Shown here: positions 39,094-50,061 of the stretch, in pieces
Layout of the letters: each line of letters begins with the position of its first letter
How positions within the stretch are numbered: position 1 is the stretch's first letter
The notes under the pieces: generated by a model
The model's database searches: none
Told to the model about the DNA's origin: nothing
The model's input: only the letters and a program-made list of their open reading frames with translations
Origin: Clytia hemisphaerica
Lineage: Eukaryota > Cnidaria > Hydrozoa > Leptothecata > Clytiidae
Direction: 5' to 3'
Length of the DNA stretch: 64,000 bases
Assembly (NCBI GenBank): GCA_902728285.1
Contig: CACVBU010000385.1
Location: 1,957,152-2,021,151, forward strand
Made by a program: the position numbers and the translations under genes

Positions 39094-41001
39094 GGGCCAA
39101 ATTGAAAAGTCGTCAACCAAAACACAAAATCAAAAATCTTACAAACAAAATAAGTAACTGTGATTTTTTATTTACATAACCCTTAAATTTTCCAATTTCA
39201 ACTTTTAAATCAACCGAGTCGCACTTTTAGACTTTGTAAGCAGGTGATTTTATCGAGACACAACTAGTGAGGTTTGTCACGGAAGGACAAGTGTTAAAAT
39301 ATAATGGACCTTCTTTTGAATAATAAAATGATTAATCAAAAATGAAATGTTGTTTTAAAACAAGTACATACCCTAGTTAGTTTAATAGGTTTATTCATTT
39401 TGAAATAAGTCGAACAACAAAAAAGTACTGCAAGCAGAAACTTTTTTTCAAATATCGAATTCCTTCCGTGACAATTTCAAGACAAAAAGTTTTTTCACCA
39501 GTTTTGTGCAAGTCCACTATTCTTGATATTATTGCAAGTTCTAACTATTGGTACCCCCTAACAAAAAATGAAATTACATTCCAAAGCAACCTCCTTCATA
39601 TTCACTTACAAGGTCTGAAATTATTGTCCTTCCGTGACACTTTCACCTTGTCCTTCCGTGACGGATTAAAAATATCTTGTTATTTTTAGAAATCTTGGAC
39701 TTCAATGGGTCTAATTTATTGCAGGAGAGTGTCCTACAAGGTTCAGAACCATTGGGAACCAGCTCAACCCTGTATGGAGCTCAGAATAAGCTTAACTAAG
39801 GCTCCAGTACAGCGCTGTAAGCTTATAGTGTAGGCCCAGGCGGCTCTGGAGGCCTAAAAATCTGTTTTCTGGCAAAACTACTGTTCCCAGCGGGTTCTAA
39901 ACGCTCAAAATCGCTTCAGCACCATGGAAATATGCTAATTAGAGCCTTTGGAAGTTAGCTCACTTGCTTTCAAGGTTGCGTTTTTACGTTTTTTGCTTAA
40001 AAAAGCCTTAAAAACGCTTAAATAGAGCTTTTTAAGCGTTTTTAAGCTATTTTAGTGAAAATTTGTCGGTTCTGCCCCCTTCGCTGGACTTCAATGGGTC
40101 TAGTCCATTGCAGGGGAGTGTCCTTCAAGGTTTATGACCATTGGGAACCAGCTCAGCCCTGTATGGAGCTCAGAATAAGCTTAAAACTAAGGCTCCAGTA
40201 CAGCGCTGTAAGCTTACAGCGTAAAGCCCAGGCGGCTCTTGAGGCCTAAAAACCGGTTTTCTGGCAAAACTACTGTTCCTAGCTGGTTCTAAATCCTCTA
40301 AATCGCTTCAGCACCATGGAAATATGCTAATTAGAGCCTTTGGAAGTAGCTCACTGGCTTGCAAGGTCGCGTTTTTACGTTTTTTTGCTTAAAAAATATA
40401 ATCTTTCCTGTAAAATTTCCTAATTATTATCACCATTATAATTGAACAATAAGAATACAGTTCCAAGGTTTTGAAATGAGCTGAATAGTAAAAATGGCTA
40501 TGATTCATGATATGATGTGTCACTTCACTAGTTTCAGTCAACATTTCTTACGCTATTGCTGATTTTGAAAAATAGGAATTTTTTCCTTCCGTGACAGTGT
40601 CCTTCCGTGACACTGACCTTTCTCAGTTGCAAAGGCCTGTAGCCATTGAAATTAATTTTTTTTACTCAGTTCTTTTTTCAATGACAAGCAGATAGACATA
40701 AGTTTCTTCTGGTGGTATTTTGGTTTTAAAATTCTCTTTAAATTCACAGGAATCTGAATCAGCATACTTTTGTCTTTTTTAATGTCTTCGCTGCGTTCCT
40801 TCCGTGACAGAACCTTCAAAGTTCAATTATTCAACGAGGAAAAACTTTTATGAAATTTATTTTGCTTTGGAAGTAGTAGTACTATGAAGGCTTTAATTCA
40901 GGACTAATACTATTTTCATTCATTTTACCATTTTTCAAAAAAAGACCAAAAAAGGCTCTGATTTCCTTCCGTGACAGGAACGGGACTTTTCAATTTGGCC
41001 C
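39094..41001. mobile_element. 1.9-kb DNA transposon with 18-bp TIRs and multiple CCTTCCGTGAC subterminal repeats
   Basis: GGGCCAAATTGAAAAGTC at 39094-39111 is exactly inverted at 40984-41001, and TAGA flanks both ends (4-bp target duplication). CCTTCCGTGAC occurs about eight times inside (near 39277 inverted, 39463, 39630, 39649, 40591, 40608, 40798, 40968), as expected of transposase-binding sites. The centre holds a 389-bp tandem duplication. No transposase ORF is visible, so the element is non-autonomous. Confidence 0.72.
39696..40392. repeat. 389-bp tandem duplication with a hairpin spacer
   Basis: Two diverged copies start TGGACTTCAATGGGTCTA at 39696 and 40085 and run to TTTTTACGTTTTTTGCTT. 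Both contain CTCCAGTACAGCGCTGTAAG and GCACCATGGAAATATGCTAA. The spacer has a 13-bp-arm hairpin (TAAAAACGCTTAA and inverse, about 40010-40044). Confidence 0.8.
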
Positions 41002-41284
41002 TAGACGACCCTCTGTCCTTCCAAATTTGAGAGCTTTAGAGCTTCAGCGTGGTGGGCAGGACACACATGATCTAATCTCAGGTTACGAATTCGAAATCTC
41101 CTGGAGTCAATGTCATTTTTTTGTTGTGCAAAAGTTCTATGCTCTAAGATACTGATGCCATTACTCTGGATGATCTATAGTTTGTCTTGCCTTGTCATAC
41201 CAAAGATCTTCTATTCTATTCCTTTTGGAAATATTGTCCCCCGTTATCACTTTTTCCCTTTCATTTATGAAGCATTTTTTCTTT

Positions 41285-41921
41285 CCGACAGCCCTGCCTA
41301 ATTCCGACACCCCAGATATCTTTATGTTTACAAACATTCCTTCTCCAAGTTGAACGATAAACTACCGTAAGTTGGTCTAATTTTGACATCCGTCTTCTAA
41401 TTTCGACATCCTTCTTTATAGATAGGAATAATAAGAAGGTCGAAATCACTGATAGACTAAAGATTTTTCCTCTAATCGCGCTAATCAAAGTCAATCAGCG
41501 ATTCAGAACTTCCCCAGTTTCTATTGTTCCTATCTTCTAAAGAAGGGTGTCGAAATTAGAAGACGGATGTCGACATTAGACCAACTTACGGTATGCAAGT
41601 ACTCTTGAAACAAAACATCTAACAAGATGGCTATAATGTCAAGATGTCATTTAATGTGATCAAAAAAGTGTGAGTTGTAAAAATAATTACCTCTATTATT
41701 CTGAATCTGTTGCTCGTGTTTAAAACGTTAACAATTTATGTAATAAAAAATTATGTTTTGCATAAGAAGCACAATTATTGTAATTTGGTTCAAATCAATG
41801 TGTATCAAATCTCTCAGTTTAGTTGACACTTTGTTATCTTCATTGCGTCACAGCAAAAGGTTTTTTTTTATTTTAGTTTGTATCTTTGAAAGACCCCATT
41901 GGATTTAGGCAGGGCTGTCGG
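41285..41921. repeat. Outer inverted repeat enclosing the palindromic MITE
   Basis: CCGACAGCCCTGCCT at 41285-41299 is exactly inverted at 41907-41921. The MITE at 41365-41591 lies inside, suggesting one element inserted into another. Confidence 0.45.
41365..41591. mobile_element. Palindromic MITE, TA target site, copy 2
   Basis: 227 bp, ends CCGTAAGTTGGTCTAAT in inverted orientation, TA at 41363-41364 and 41592-41593. Same family as 15906-16152, including internal motifs CTTCTAATTTCGACA and its reverse. Confidence 0.78.
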
Positions 41922-43201
41922 ATTTAGGACCACTCACGGTATATGATTGTAAGAAAAAACTGCTATCTACTACTAACTGTGCATAGACATGTACAAACCC
42001 TGCTGACACACCTGTCCTGTGTTTTTTTCAGGTTATGAAAAGTATTATTGAATCACACCATTCAAAACTGTCCCGTGTTACATTGTGAAAATTCACCAGA
42101 CAAACACTGTTGACTTTTTCTTTAGCGTTTTTTAAGCACGAATCGGACTGATACGTGTATCCGGTCTGATGGTAAAAAGTTTTGTTATTCAACACTGGAT
42201 ATTCTGTGTTTTATGAGATGTTTGGACTGGTTTGGACCAAAATAGCAAAACATCATTTTGGCCCAAACAAACATTGATGTTCGGTTCAAGTTTGGGCTGT
42301 ATACAAAAGAATTTTTGCCTTTGAAAGCCTGGCCTAAAAAGTTTGGGCTATACCATGGATCATGTTAAAAAATCTTTCTTGTCAACCTGTTTTTTTTTCT
42401 TGTACAGTTTTCTACCATCAGTCAGTCCTGTCAAAAACTTTGCTACTTACCCCAGATAAAAGGCATGTTGACAAAGCTTTCAAGTATAAGTTTTAATCGA
42501 TAAAATAGCAAGGCAAGCAACAAGTAAATAAAAATTTGCTTCCTTCAAATCTGAATATTACATGAATCTGTGTCTTTTTAAAACTAGCATAGGTTTTTCT
42601 TTGGTTTTCAGGGTAAATATTGACATCTAGACACTTCCATATCAAATGATTACATATAACAGCATTTAAATCTTGTCAAGCAGTAGTAATGAAAAAGCGA
42701 ATGCAAAAAATCATCTAACATCAAATCAAAAAGCTTTCTCTCGGCAGTCAAGAAAAATTATCAGCTGATTTTCAAAATAACCGTCTGTTTACAATCCCGC
42801 TGTAAGCATCTACCATTTTTATAAAAAACATGCATTACTTTCTGAGAAAATGTCGTGTTATTTATAAGAACAAAAACTGACTTTCCTAATTTCATCGTTC
42901 TAGTTTTTTTTATCGCACCCCTTCCTCACTCATTACTTTTTGTCACAAGTAGTTAGTTTCACGAACATTTTTTATAAGAAGTTACATTTTCCCTTGTTTT
43001 AAGCAAGCACGAAGTCATTTTCTCTAATATTAATAAGAAACAGAAGAAGAAAGATTATTATTGCTGAAGAAAAAGCAATAAAAGCTAATAAATGTATCAT
43101 GTGCATCAGCTCAGGTAGCTGAGAAGTAAAGAAATAACGAGTAATGACTTTTCCCCCGTTATGATAGTTCTCTATCTCCATGTTAAGAACAAATTCTTAC
43201 C

Positions 43202-43294
43202 TTGTCAAAATTCCTCCTCTGAGGGTTAATAAGTTTTCGGTTTCTCTTCCTTGGTCTTCCTTTTCTTGTCTCTTGTCGATTTGATGCCCGGTCT
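43202..43294 (-). CDS. Possible single exon with an AT-hook, parent gene not found
   Basis: Between an acceptor (CATTTTTAG) and a donor (AAG|GTAAGA at 43200-43201) one frame is open and reads DRASNRQETRKGRPRKRNRK followed by about 11 residues. GRPRK flanked by basic residues is the AT-hook core that binds the minor groove. No start codon or partner exon was identified. It could equally be a 5'-UTR exon of the REC8-like gene 4.7 kb downstream, whose first coding exon is itself preceded by a splice acceptor (TATTTTTAG). Confidence 0.25.
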
Positions 43295-43412
43295 AAAAAT
43301 GGGATCGTTTTCAAAACATTCGATTTTTTTTTCCCGCGCTTTGATTCAAAACATTCGAAAAGTCAAATCGCGCGTTTTCATTGGTTGACTTAGAACACCA
43401 TATGAGGGGGTT

Positions 43413-45348
43413 TGGAGAAGTGGGACGTGGGACGGTGGGACGCTCAGGTGGGACGCTAAGGTGGGACGGTAGTGGGACGCTAAGGTGGGACGGTAGTGGG
43501 ACGCTAAGGTGGGACGCTAAGGTGGGACGGTAGTGGGACGCTAAGGTGGGACGGTAGTGGGACGCTCAGGTGGGACTGTAGTGGGACGCTCTCTCGTAAG
43601 GCTTTTGTATTTTTGCTTCTCTGATAATTATGTACGACTAAAAAAGAACTCAATATGAGTAAATGAATACTTTCACAAAACACATATACATGATCTGTTC
43701 TTCAGTTTTCAACCTACACAGGATTTCGGCCAAAATATATATATTGATTTTTTTTTATCATATAGTGGATGATAAACGAATAATAATAATATTCAAATTG
43801 GATGTTTGAAAAGCTACCAAGCAATATGCGTGCGATTCAGAAATAAACACTGGAAAATGTGTAATCAATTTCTGGCTCCTTATCTTCAGGCTCATATTGT
43901 CTAATTTATACAACAATTTTATTATTTTCCAACACTTTCAATCCATTGCAACTTTGTCTAGGCTAAATCTGGGAAAACCTAATGGCCAGTAAAACTTTTT
44001 TACCCCCTTTAATCATATATAACAGGTTTCAATAGGTTTTAGATTCTTCACACTAAGGTTTTTACAAAAGTGGTCCAGCAGCAGCCTGACTATATTTCGA
44101 AGAGTTTATATTTATTGAGAATAACAAAGTAATCATTCGAATCAGAGGGATTTCCCCAGAAACACGATTTTGAATTCGAATGAAAAGAAAACATTCTAAT
44201 TGTAATAAAGGGCTTTCCCCTCAGCATGAGTGGGACGGTAGTGGGACGTTCAAGTGGGACGCTCTTTTATTAGAATATTGTCTTTTTGTCTTTATAACTA
44301 TTTAATGAAAAATGTGAAATCAATTTCTGGCTCCTTTTCTTTTGGTTTGGCTAGTAATTTATAGAACACTACTGTAAGTCTGCGATAACGTATTTCGAAA
44401 AAAAATGATGCACAAACAAATGAAAATAAAACCAAAAAACTCAATAAAAATCTAAAAACAACTTTCAACGATGGACACGCGACTTTAAAAATCTTTAGCC
44501 TAGTCAACTTCATAAAATTTGATGAAAGAAGTTTTTGGGCGCCACGTGTATGTTTCACCTCACGGGTTTTCCCTTTCACGTGAACAATGTGGATACTTTT
44601 ATTATTCATGCTGATGGTGTAACCCTTTGTTGTCGATTCGAATGTTTTCCTTTCATTCGAATTTTGAATTCGAAAAGTAAACATCTTGTCTCTGGGGAAA
44701 TCCCTGTGATTGGAATGTTCATTTTTTATATGATACTCTTTAAAATCAGTTCTCGCAGATTTAGACATTTAGCCTCTCTAGGCTAAAAAGAGCGTTAGAA
44801 TTGTTGAAATTGCTCTGTAAATTACACAATTGAATTACACAAAAAGAGCCAAGAGGAGGAGCCAGAAATTGATTTATCTGACTGACTAGCTTTTTGTGTC
44901 TTTGTAGCTTCGATCAAATTGATTATGTTATTATTTTATAATCCATTCACTATGAAAAAAGTCAAAAACATTTCGATCGATCTGTGTATTGTTTATAAGT
45001 ACTTGACCTGTCCCTCTTCACTGTATTATAAAAAGAAAAAGACAAAATACATATAAAAGAGCGTCCCACTACCGTCCCACCTTAGCGTCCCACTACCGTC
45101 CCACCATAGCGTCCCACTTTAGCGTCCCACTACCATCCCACTTTAGCGTCCCACTACCGTCCCACCTTAGCGTCCCACCTTAGCGTCCCACTACCGTCCC
45201 ACTTTAGCGTCTCACTACCGTCCCACTTTAGCGTCCCACTACCGTCCCACCTTAGCGTCCCACTACCGTCCCACTTGAGCGTCCCACCTGAGCGTCCCAC
45301 TCGAGCGTCCCACCTGAGCGTCCCACCGTCCCACGTCCCACTTCTCCA
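43413..45348. mobile_element. Foldback-type element with inverted GTGGGAC minisatellite ends
   Basis: The left end (43413 onward) has about 15 units of GTGGGACGCTAAG/GTGGGACGGTA. The right end (45061-45348) has about two dozen units of the exact reverse complement. The outer borders TGGAGAAGTGGGACGTGGGA are perfectly inverted, and a short GTGGGAC array also sits at 44227-44265. Inner sequence is itself partly inverted: AATCAATTTCTGGCTCC near 43863 and 44318 recurs inverted near 44863, and TTCGAATGAAAAGAAAAC near 44175 mirrors 44636-44653. Long repetitive inverted ends around a small centre are the hallmark of foldback transposons. A 156-codon minus ORF (44298-44768) has no recognisable domain. 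Confidence 0.7.
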
Positions 45349-48300
45349 GTATGCCGTTTATCTAAAGAATTTCAAGAGTATACAATTGTTCATTCAGCCT
45401 GTAAATACAATGCAAACGGCGAGACATCCCTTAGACTAGAGTCCAATAGATGGCCCTAGATCGCAATGTTCCCGAGTTGCAAGGGAAGAAGGTGAACTGT
45501 CAAGGACTGTGTAAATGAAAGTGACCCCGCTAATTGCAAAACCCGCTCAAACATATATTAGCATGTTCGCTTGCTAATCAATTAGGAGCCATCAAGCCAA
45601 TATTAGCGGAATCAGTCAACACGTAGTAATTCTGTGAAGAGTTGAATTAACCTTAGCAAAATTAGATGAGCTATATTTTTGAAAATATAAGAATCACTCA
45701 TCAAATCACAAATGCTAGGCTGAGAGGAATGCTATTCATTTCAATCATCCTCTAAATTTTTCTTTTCCAATTTATCCCTGGACACTAATCAGGGTGAACT
45801 GATTTAGAAATTTTTCACGAAAATGGTTGAATCTAAGCATGGACATATCTAAGTAAGAAAAAGTCAGACTAGGCGGAAGAAAGAAAAGATGTAATTGTTC
45901 AGGATTATTTGAAATAGACCAATAGACGGCTAATAAAAATCAGTGAGCCACGTCAGAAAATCTGCCTCCGTGGATAACGCCTAATTTTAAACCCTGGTAT
46001 GATAACGAGTAAACCCGATCGTATCAAGAATAGGTCAACCCGGTCAAAATATAAGATCGAGTATTAGGAAAACCAGACTCACTAAGGATTCTCAATCCCT
46101 GGTTTGAGTTAAGTTAAGTTGGGTTAGAATTTAGATTTCTAATTTCACCGGGTCATCGAGACGGGGTTGTAGAAATTAATTTAGATAACCTTAGGGTGGT
46201 AGCTCCGCTAACGTGAAGCTGTTACTAACTGTAATTTTGTAGAGATGGACGTTGCTAATTAAATGATAAATCGTAATGGACGTGATATTTCGATGGGGCA
46301 AGGACCCTGTGCTGAGGTTAATCAATATAATTTTTAGTAAAGGATGATCGTTTGAAACAATTTAAAAGCGATAATGAATGATGTGACTATTACGAAATGC
46401 TCATTAATTATACTTCCTGATGTTAATGACATTCACGAAACAAAAGAGGAATGAGATTCTTTATTCAATATTTATTTTTTGCTTGATGAAAAACTGTTGT
46501 TGGTTGGTTGTTAGTGGTAATTTCAATGTAATTTTTTTATTGAAAAACAAGATTTGATTTCATGATAAGATTTTTTGGATAGATACTTTACTTGAAAAAT
46601 TTTGTTTGTGTTTGATTCCTTGCTGTGCTTGCTTTACTTGAGATTTGAAAAGTACAGGCATTACCTGTACTGTTCAAGAGCAATCAGTACTACGTTGGTT
46701 CTTCATTGTTGATAGTAAAATCGTGAGCGAGCTGAGGGGCTTATCTTATATGTGGTGCGATTTTGATATTATAAAATGTTAAACTGATACTCTATTATAA
46801 AATGAGCGAAACGGGCTAAAATGAAATCACCAAAGATCTTCGTTATCACCAAACAAGTAATTGGTCGAGATTGGTCAAAAAGGTGCAGTCGTCTGCGCTA
46901 ATTCCTTAAAGCTGGTCTAATGATCGCTATATTTTATGTTTCCCCCAAATGTGACATTTTTTCAAATTACGAGATTTTTTAACGATTTCAAAGATTCGAA
47001 AGAGCAAAAGGTCAACGACGTGGTTGAAGGTTAAAAGGTGTGTTGAAAAGAAACCAGCAAATTTCAGTAAAATATTTTTGTTCAGCCTACTGTCTATAAT
47101 TTCATTTATCAGTTTTCAATCTCTACACCAACTTGTTTACCCCTGTTTTGATGGGAAGGATACGAGGTGAAGCAATAAGCCTTTTTTGTCAGTTTTGCGG
47201 TGTTTAAAGAAAAACATGACAGCGTTTCGGGGTCAAATTGCCATACGGTGTTAAAATAAACCCCGTACGCCCCCTTTTCATGACCCCTCTTGTTTTTGAA
47301 TATTTTACCTCAAGGTAAAATAATACAAAGGGGGTCTTAAGCATCTAGAAGAAACAAAAGCAGACAACAGGTTCGGTGGGAAATCAGGATACTGATAATG
47401 ATCCACAGACTCTGAATCAATAACCAACAAAAGAAAAAACATCCAAAAGGGAAACCCTGAGAATGACTTTCTTTAATTAAGCAAAGTAATCTTAAGTAGA
47501 AAGCCTTTCTTTGTGTCTTCTTGCTAAAAAATGAAGTTTGACGCATCGAAGAAAAGAAATTTCCGTATGATGTATTAAAAATAAAATAGATATATAGACT
47601 TTCCTTTGTTTACGGAAGGATGTCAAGGAATCACGTAGGTGGTTTTTGATCAAAAATTGTACTCAGGATTTTTTCATTTACTGCTTGGGATTGCTACTTG
47701 TATAAGTTCTTCAATATTTCTCTATTGTCAAGGCTCTCTTTGATACTTAAATATTTTTGTTTTTCACAACCCTGTCTCAGTAACCTTCTAGTAAATATCC
47801 CCGTTTGGGAGTTTTTTCAATTAGTGAAATTTTAGGGGATTGATATGAGTCCCAATGGGGATAACACGGTAGGGATTACTAAAGCATAAAAAACTTCAAG
47901 AAAAATAATTTTTAAACCATCTTTCATAACAGATAATAGAGCAATTTTTAATTTTTTTGGATCTCGAGCAAAAGAGAACATAAGTCTCTACCAAAGGTTA
48001 GCCATACGTCCCTTTTTGTTCTTTGTCTTGATTATCTCGCAAGCAACTCAATATTTTACAAATTTTTGTTTTTCCTTTTAAACTCAACCAAATGAAACGA
48101 GCTTCTATGTTTGAATGTTTTTTTGTATCGGTTACTAATAGAAACATATCCGAAATGGTTCCAGTCTGGTCGAAAGTTACAACCCTTTCGCATTTACATT
48201 AAGTACTTTTTAATGTCAATTATAGGTTACTTTTTATCGACTTTGAAGCTGTGGTTTAAGTGAATGACCGTTTTGATTGATATTGTAAATGCTACTAATG

Positions 48301-49009
48301 TCCGCATGTCTATTACTTAATATATTACTTTTACAAACTCTTGTCTGAACAACATATGCATATGCATTCATTTCCAAGAGTTTATCATTATCACAAGAAT
48401 GCAAAAAGATTCTCAAATTTTGTTGATGATTTGGTTGTTGATATTGCTATTTCCTTGAATAACTAACATTGTTCAACTTTTAGGAATTGCCAAGTCCAGG
48501 TTCGAGGTTCTCAGGAGCTTCTCAGGAAATTTTATATTAATCTACCCTTCATTCTCCCCACTGTTTCACCACCAAACCTGTTCTATAGGGGGCTTTAAAA
48601 ATAGTGTTCAGGTGGCATTAGAAACTCGATTAGAAAGGTTTGCGACATGCGAGACTAGGCTTGTATATGGTTTGTTTAACCAGGAGACAACAGTCATTGT
48701 GTATAATTACGTGTATCGTTGTATGATTTGAGTGTGGTTTCTTGTCCCATTTAAAACCCTCCTCACTAATCATAAAAGGAATTGGATATTTTGTGAATTT
48801 AGTAGTAGGTAAGATCATCAACTAATGACCTTTTTAAAAAACTGTTATAACCGATGATAGTTTTATTTTTGTTTCGAATTTGTTTCCTCATATTGATTTG
48901 TTCTGACGCGATCCGATGGATTCAGGAGGTAATCGTACTGAAGTATCAATTCTTGAAAATATACTTTGGTTCATCCACCCAAATGCTCCCGAGTGCGTTT
49001 GACTTATAG
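45349..49009. other. Intergenic region, no gene seen
   Basis: Between the foldback element and the MITE at 49010 only short ORFs without recognisable sequence occur. The 500-700 bp before 50062 should hold the promoter of the GABA-B-type gene, but no specific site could be supported. Confidence 0.45.
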
Positions 49010-49372
49010 GTACTATGGGTACTAGGGTTGGCAGATGAGGGTATATGTGCGGACGGGACCTCCGAAAACCGACCCTTAGAGTGACTGATTTTTGCTGAAA
49101 AGGTAACACTTAAGACTTTTGAGACTTTAAAAAAAAATTTTCTTCCATTTTTGAAAAAAGTCCTACCCTTAGAGAGAAAGTGTTACCTTTTCTTAAGTGT
49201 TACTTTTTTTACAAATATGTCTCTCGAAATCGGAATTTTTTTTAAAAATCGTGGAATTTTCGACCTTTAGAGAGACTACTTTTTAGAGAGTCTTTTGAAA
49301 GGGTGAAATAACCGACCCTTACCGTCCGCACATACTCAGCACCAATTTTTGCCTAAGTACTCCCTGGGTTTT
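49010..49372. mobile_element. MITE with TATGTGCGGACGG inverted ends, family member 1
   Basis: TATGTGCGGACGG near 49043 is inverted near 49322. Outer GGTACTAGGGTTGGC and TTGCCTAAGTACTCCCTGG are shared in form with 62671-62925. The interior repeats CGACCCTTAGAG. Confidence 0.5.
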
Positions 49373-50061
49373 GTTTCAAAAGAAGGACATAGTGATATTC
49401 TAGAATAGAAGTTATTGTTATATAGCCCGTTTTAAAGGTAAAAAATCTGTACTTTAGGATGTGATTGCGTTCGTTACAATAGAATTTGTACTGATTCAAA
49501 TGAATATGAGTAAAGTTTGCAAATACGTGATGTTTCTGGCGAACATACCCATATCATAAATTCACGGCTACAAAACTTTTAGTAAATTGTCAAACTCCAA
49601 CTCGATTCCAGTTTTGACTTCAGTACCAACCACGTAACAAGTTTAAGGATGAAATTTTCGTAGGTTTATCGTATCGATCGTATATCTGTCTTGTATTTCT
49701 TTTTTTAATGCGTACTCAGTAAGATAATATTTTAAGTTACTGACTTCAGATCAGTTCTATGTTTGTGATCGTTCTTCCATGGAGCTTTTCATCTTGTTCG
49801 ATAGCTCCAGTTAGATTTGCTTTCTTGATCATTCAAAAATATCTGAATAAATATCAATATACCTACAGCATTTATATTAGCGATAAACTCCATTGTCGTC
49901 TATTTTTTTAAGGTGTTCAATATATTTTTTTTTAGCATAGATTCTTGTCGTCCCAGTTATGAAAAACTTGACCGGATCAAAACGACTGCTGAGTATAATG
50001 ATCTTCAAAATATAATTTTTTTATAATTGTTTCTTTCTAAAGTGAAAAACTTTACAAGAAA

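Noticed and set aside
42999-43181. 60-codon minus ORF with one hydrophobic segment
   Set aside because: Could be a small membrane protein, but there is no splice, homology or codon support.
44298-44768. 156-codon minus-strand ORF in the foldback element
   Set aside because: No recognisable domain; it spans the inner inverted repeats, so the open frame may be incidental.
43413-45348. CRISPR-like array in the GTGGGAC repeats
   Set aside because: Units are head-to-tail degenerate minisatellites without unique spacers, in a eukaryotic context.
48888-49109. Minus-strand 73-codon ORF
   Set aside because: Mostly MITE sequence (49010-49372); no protein features.
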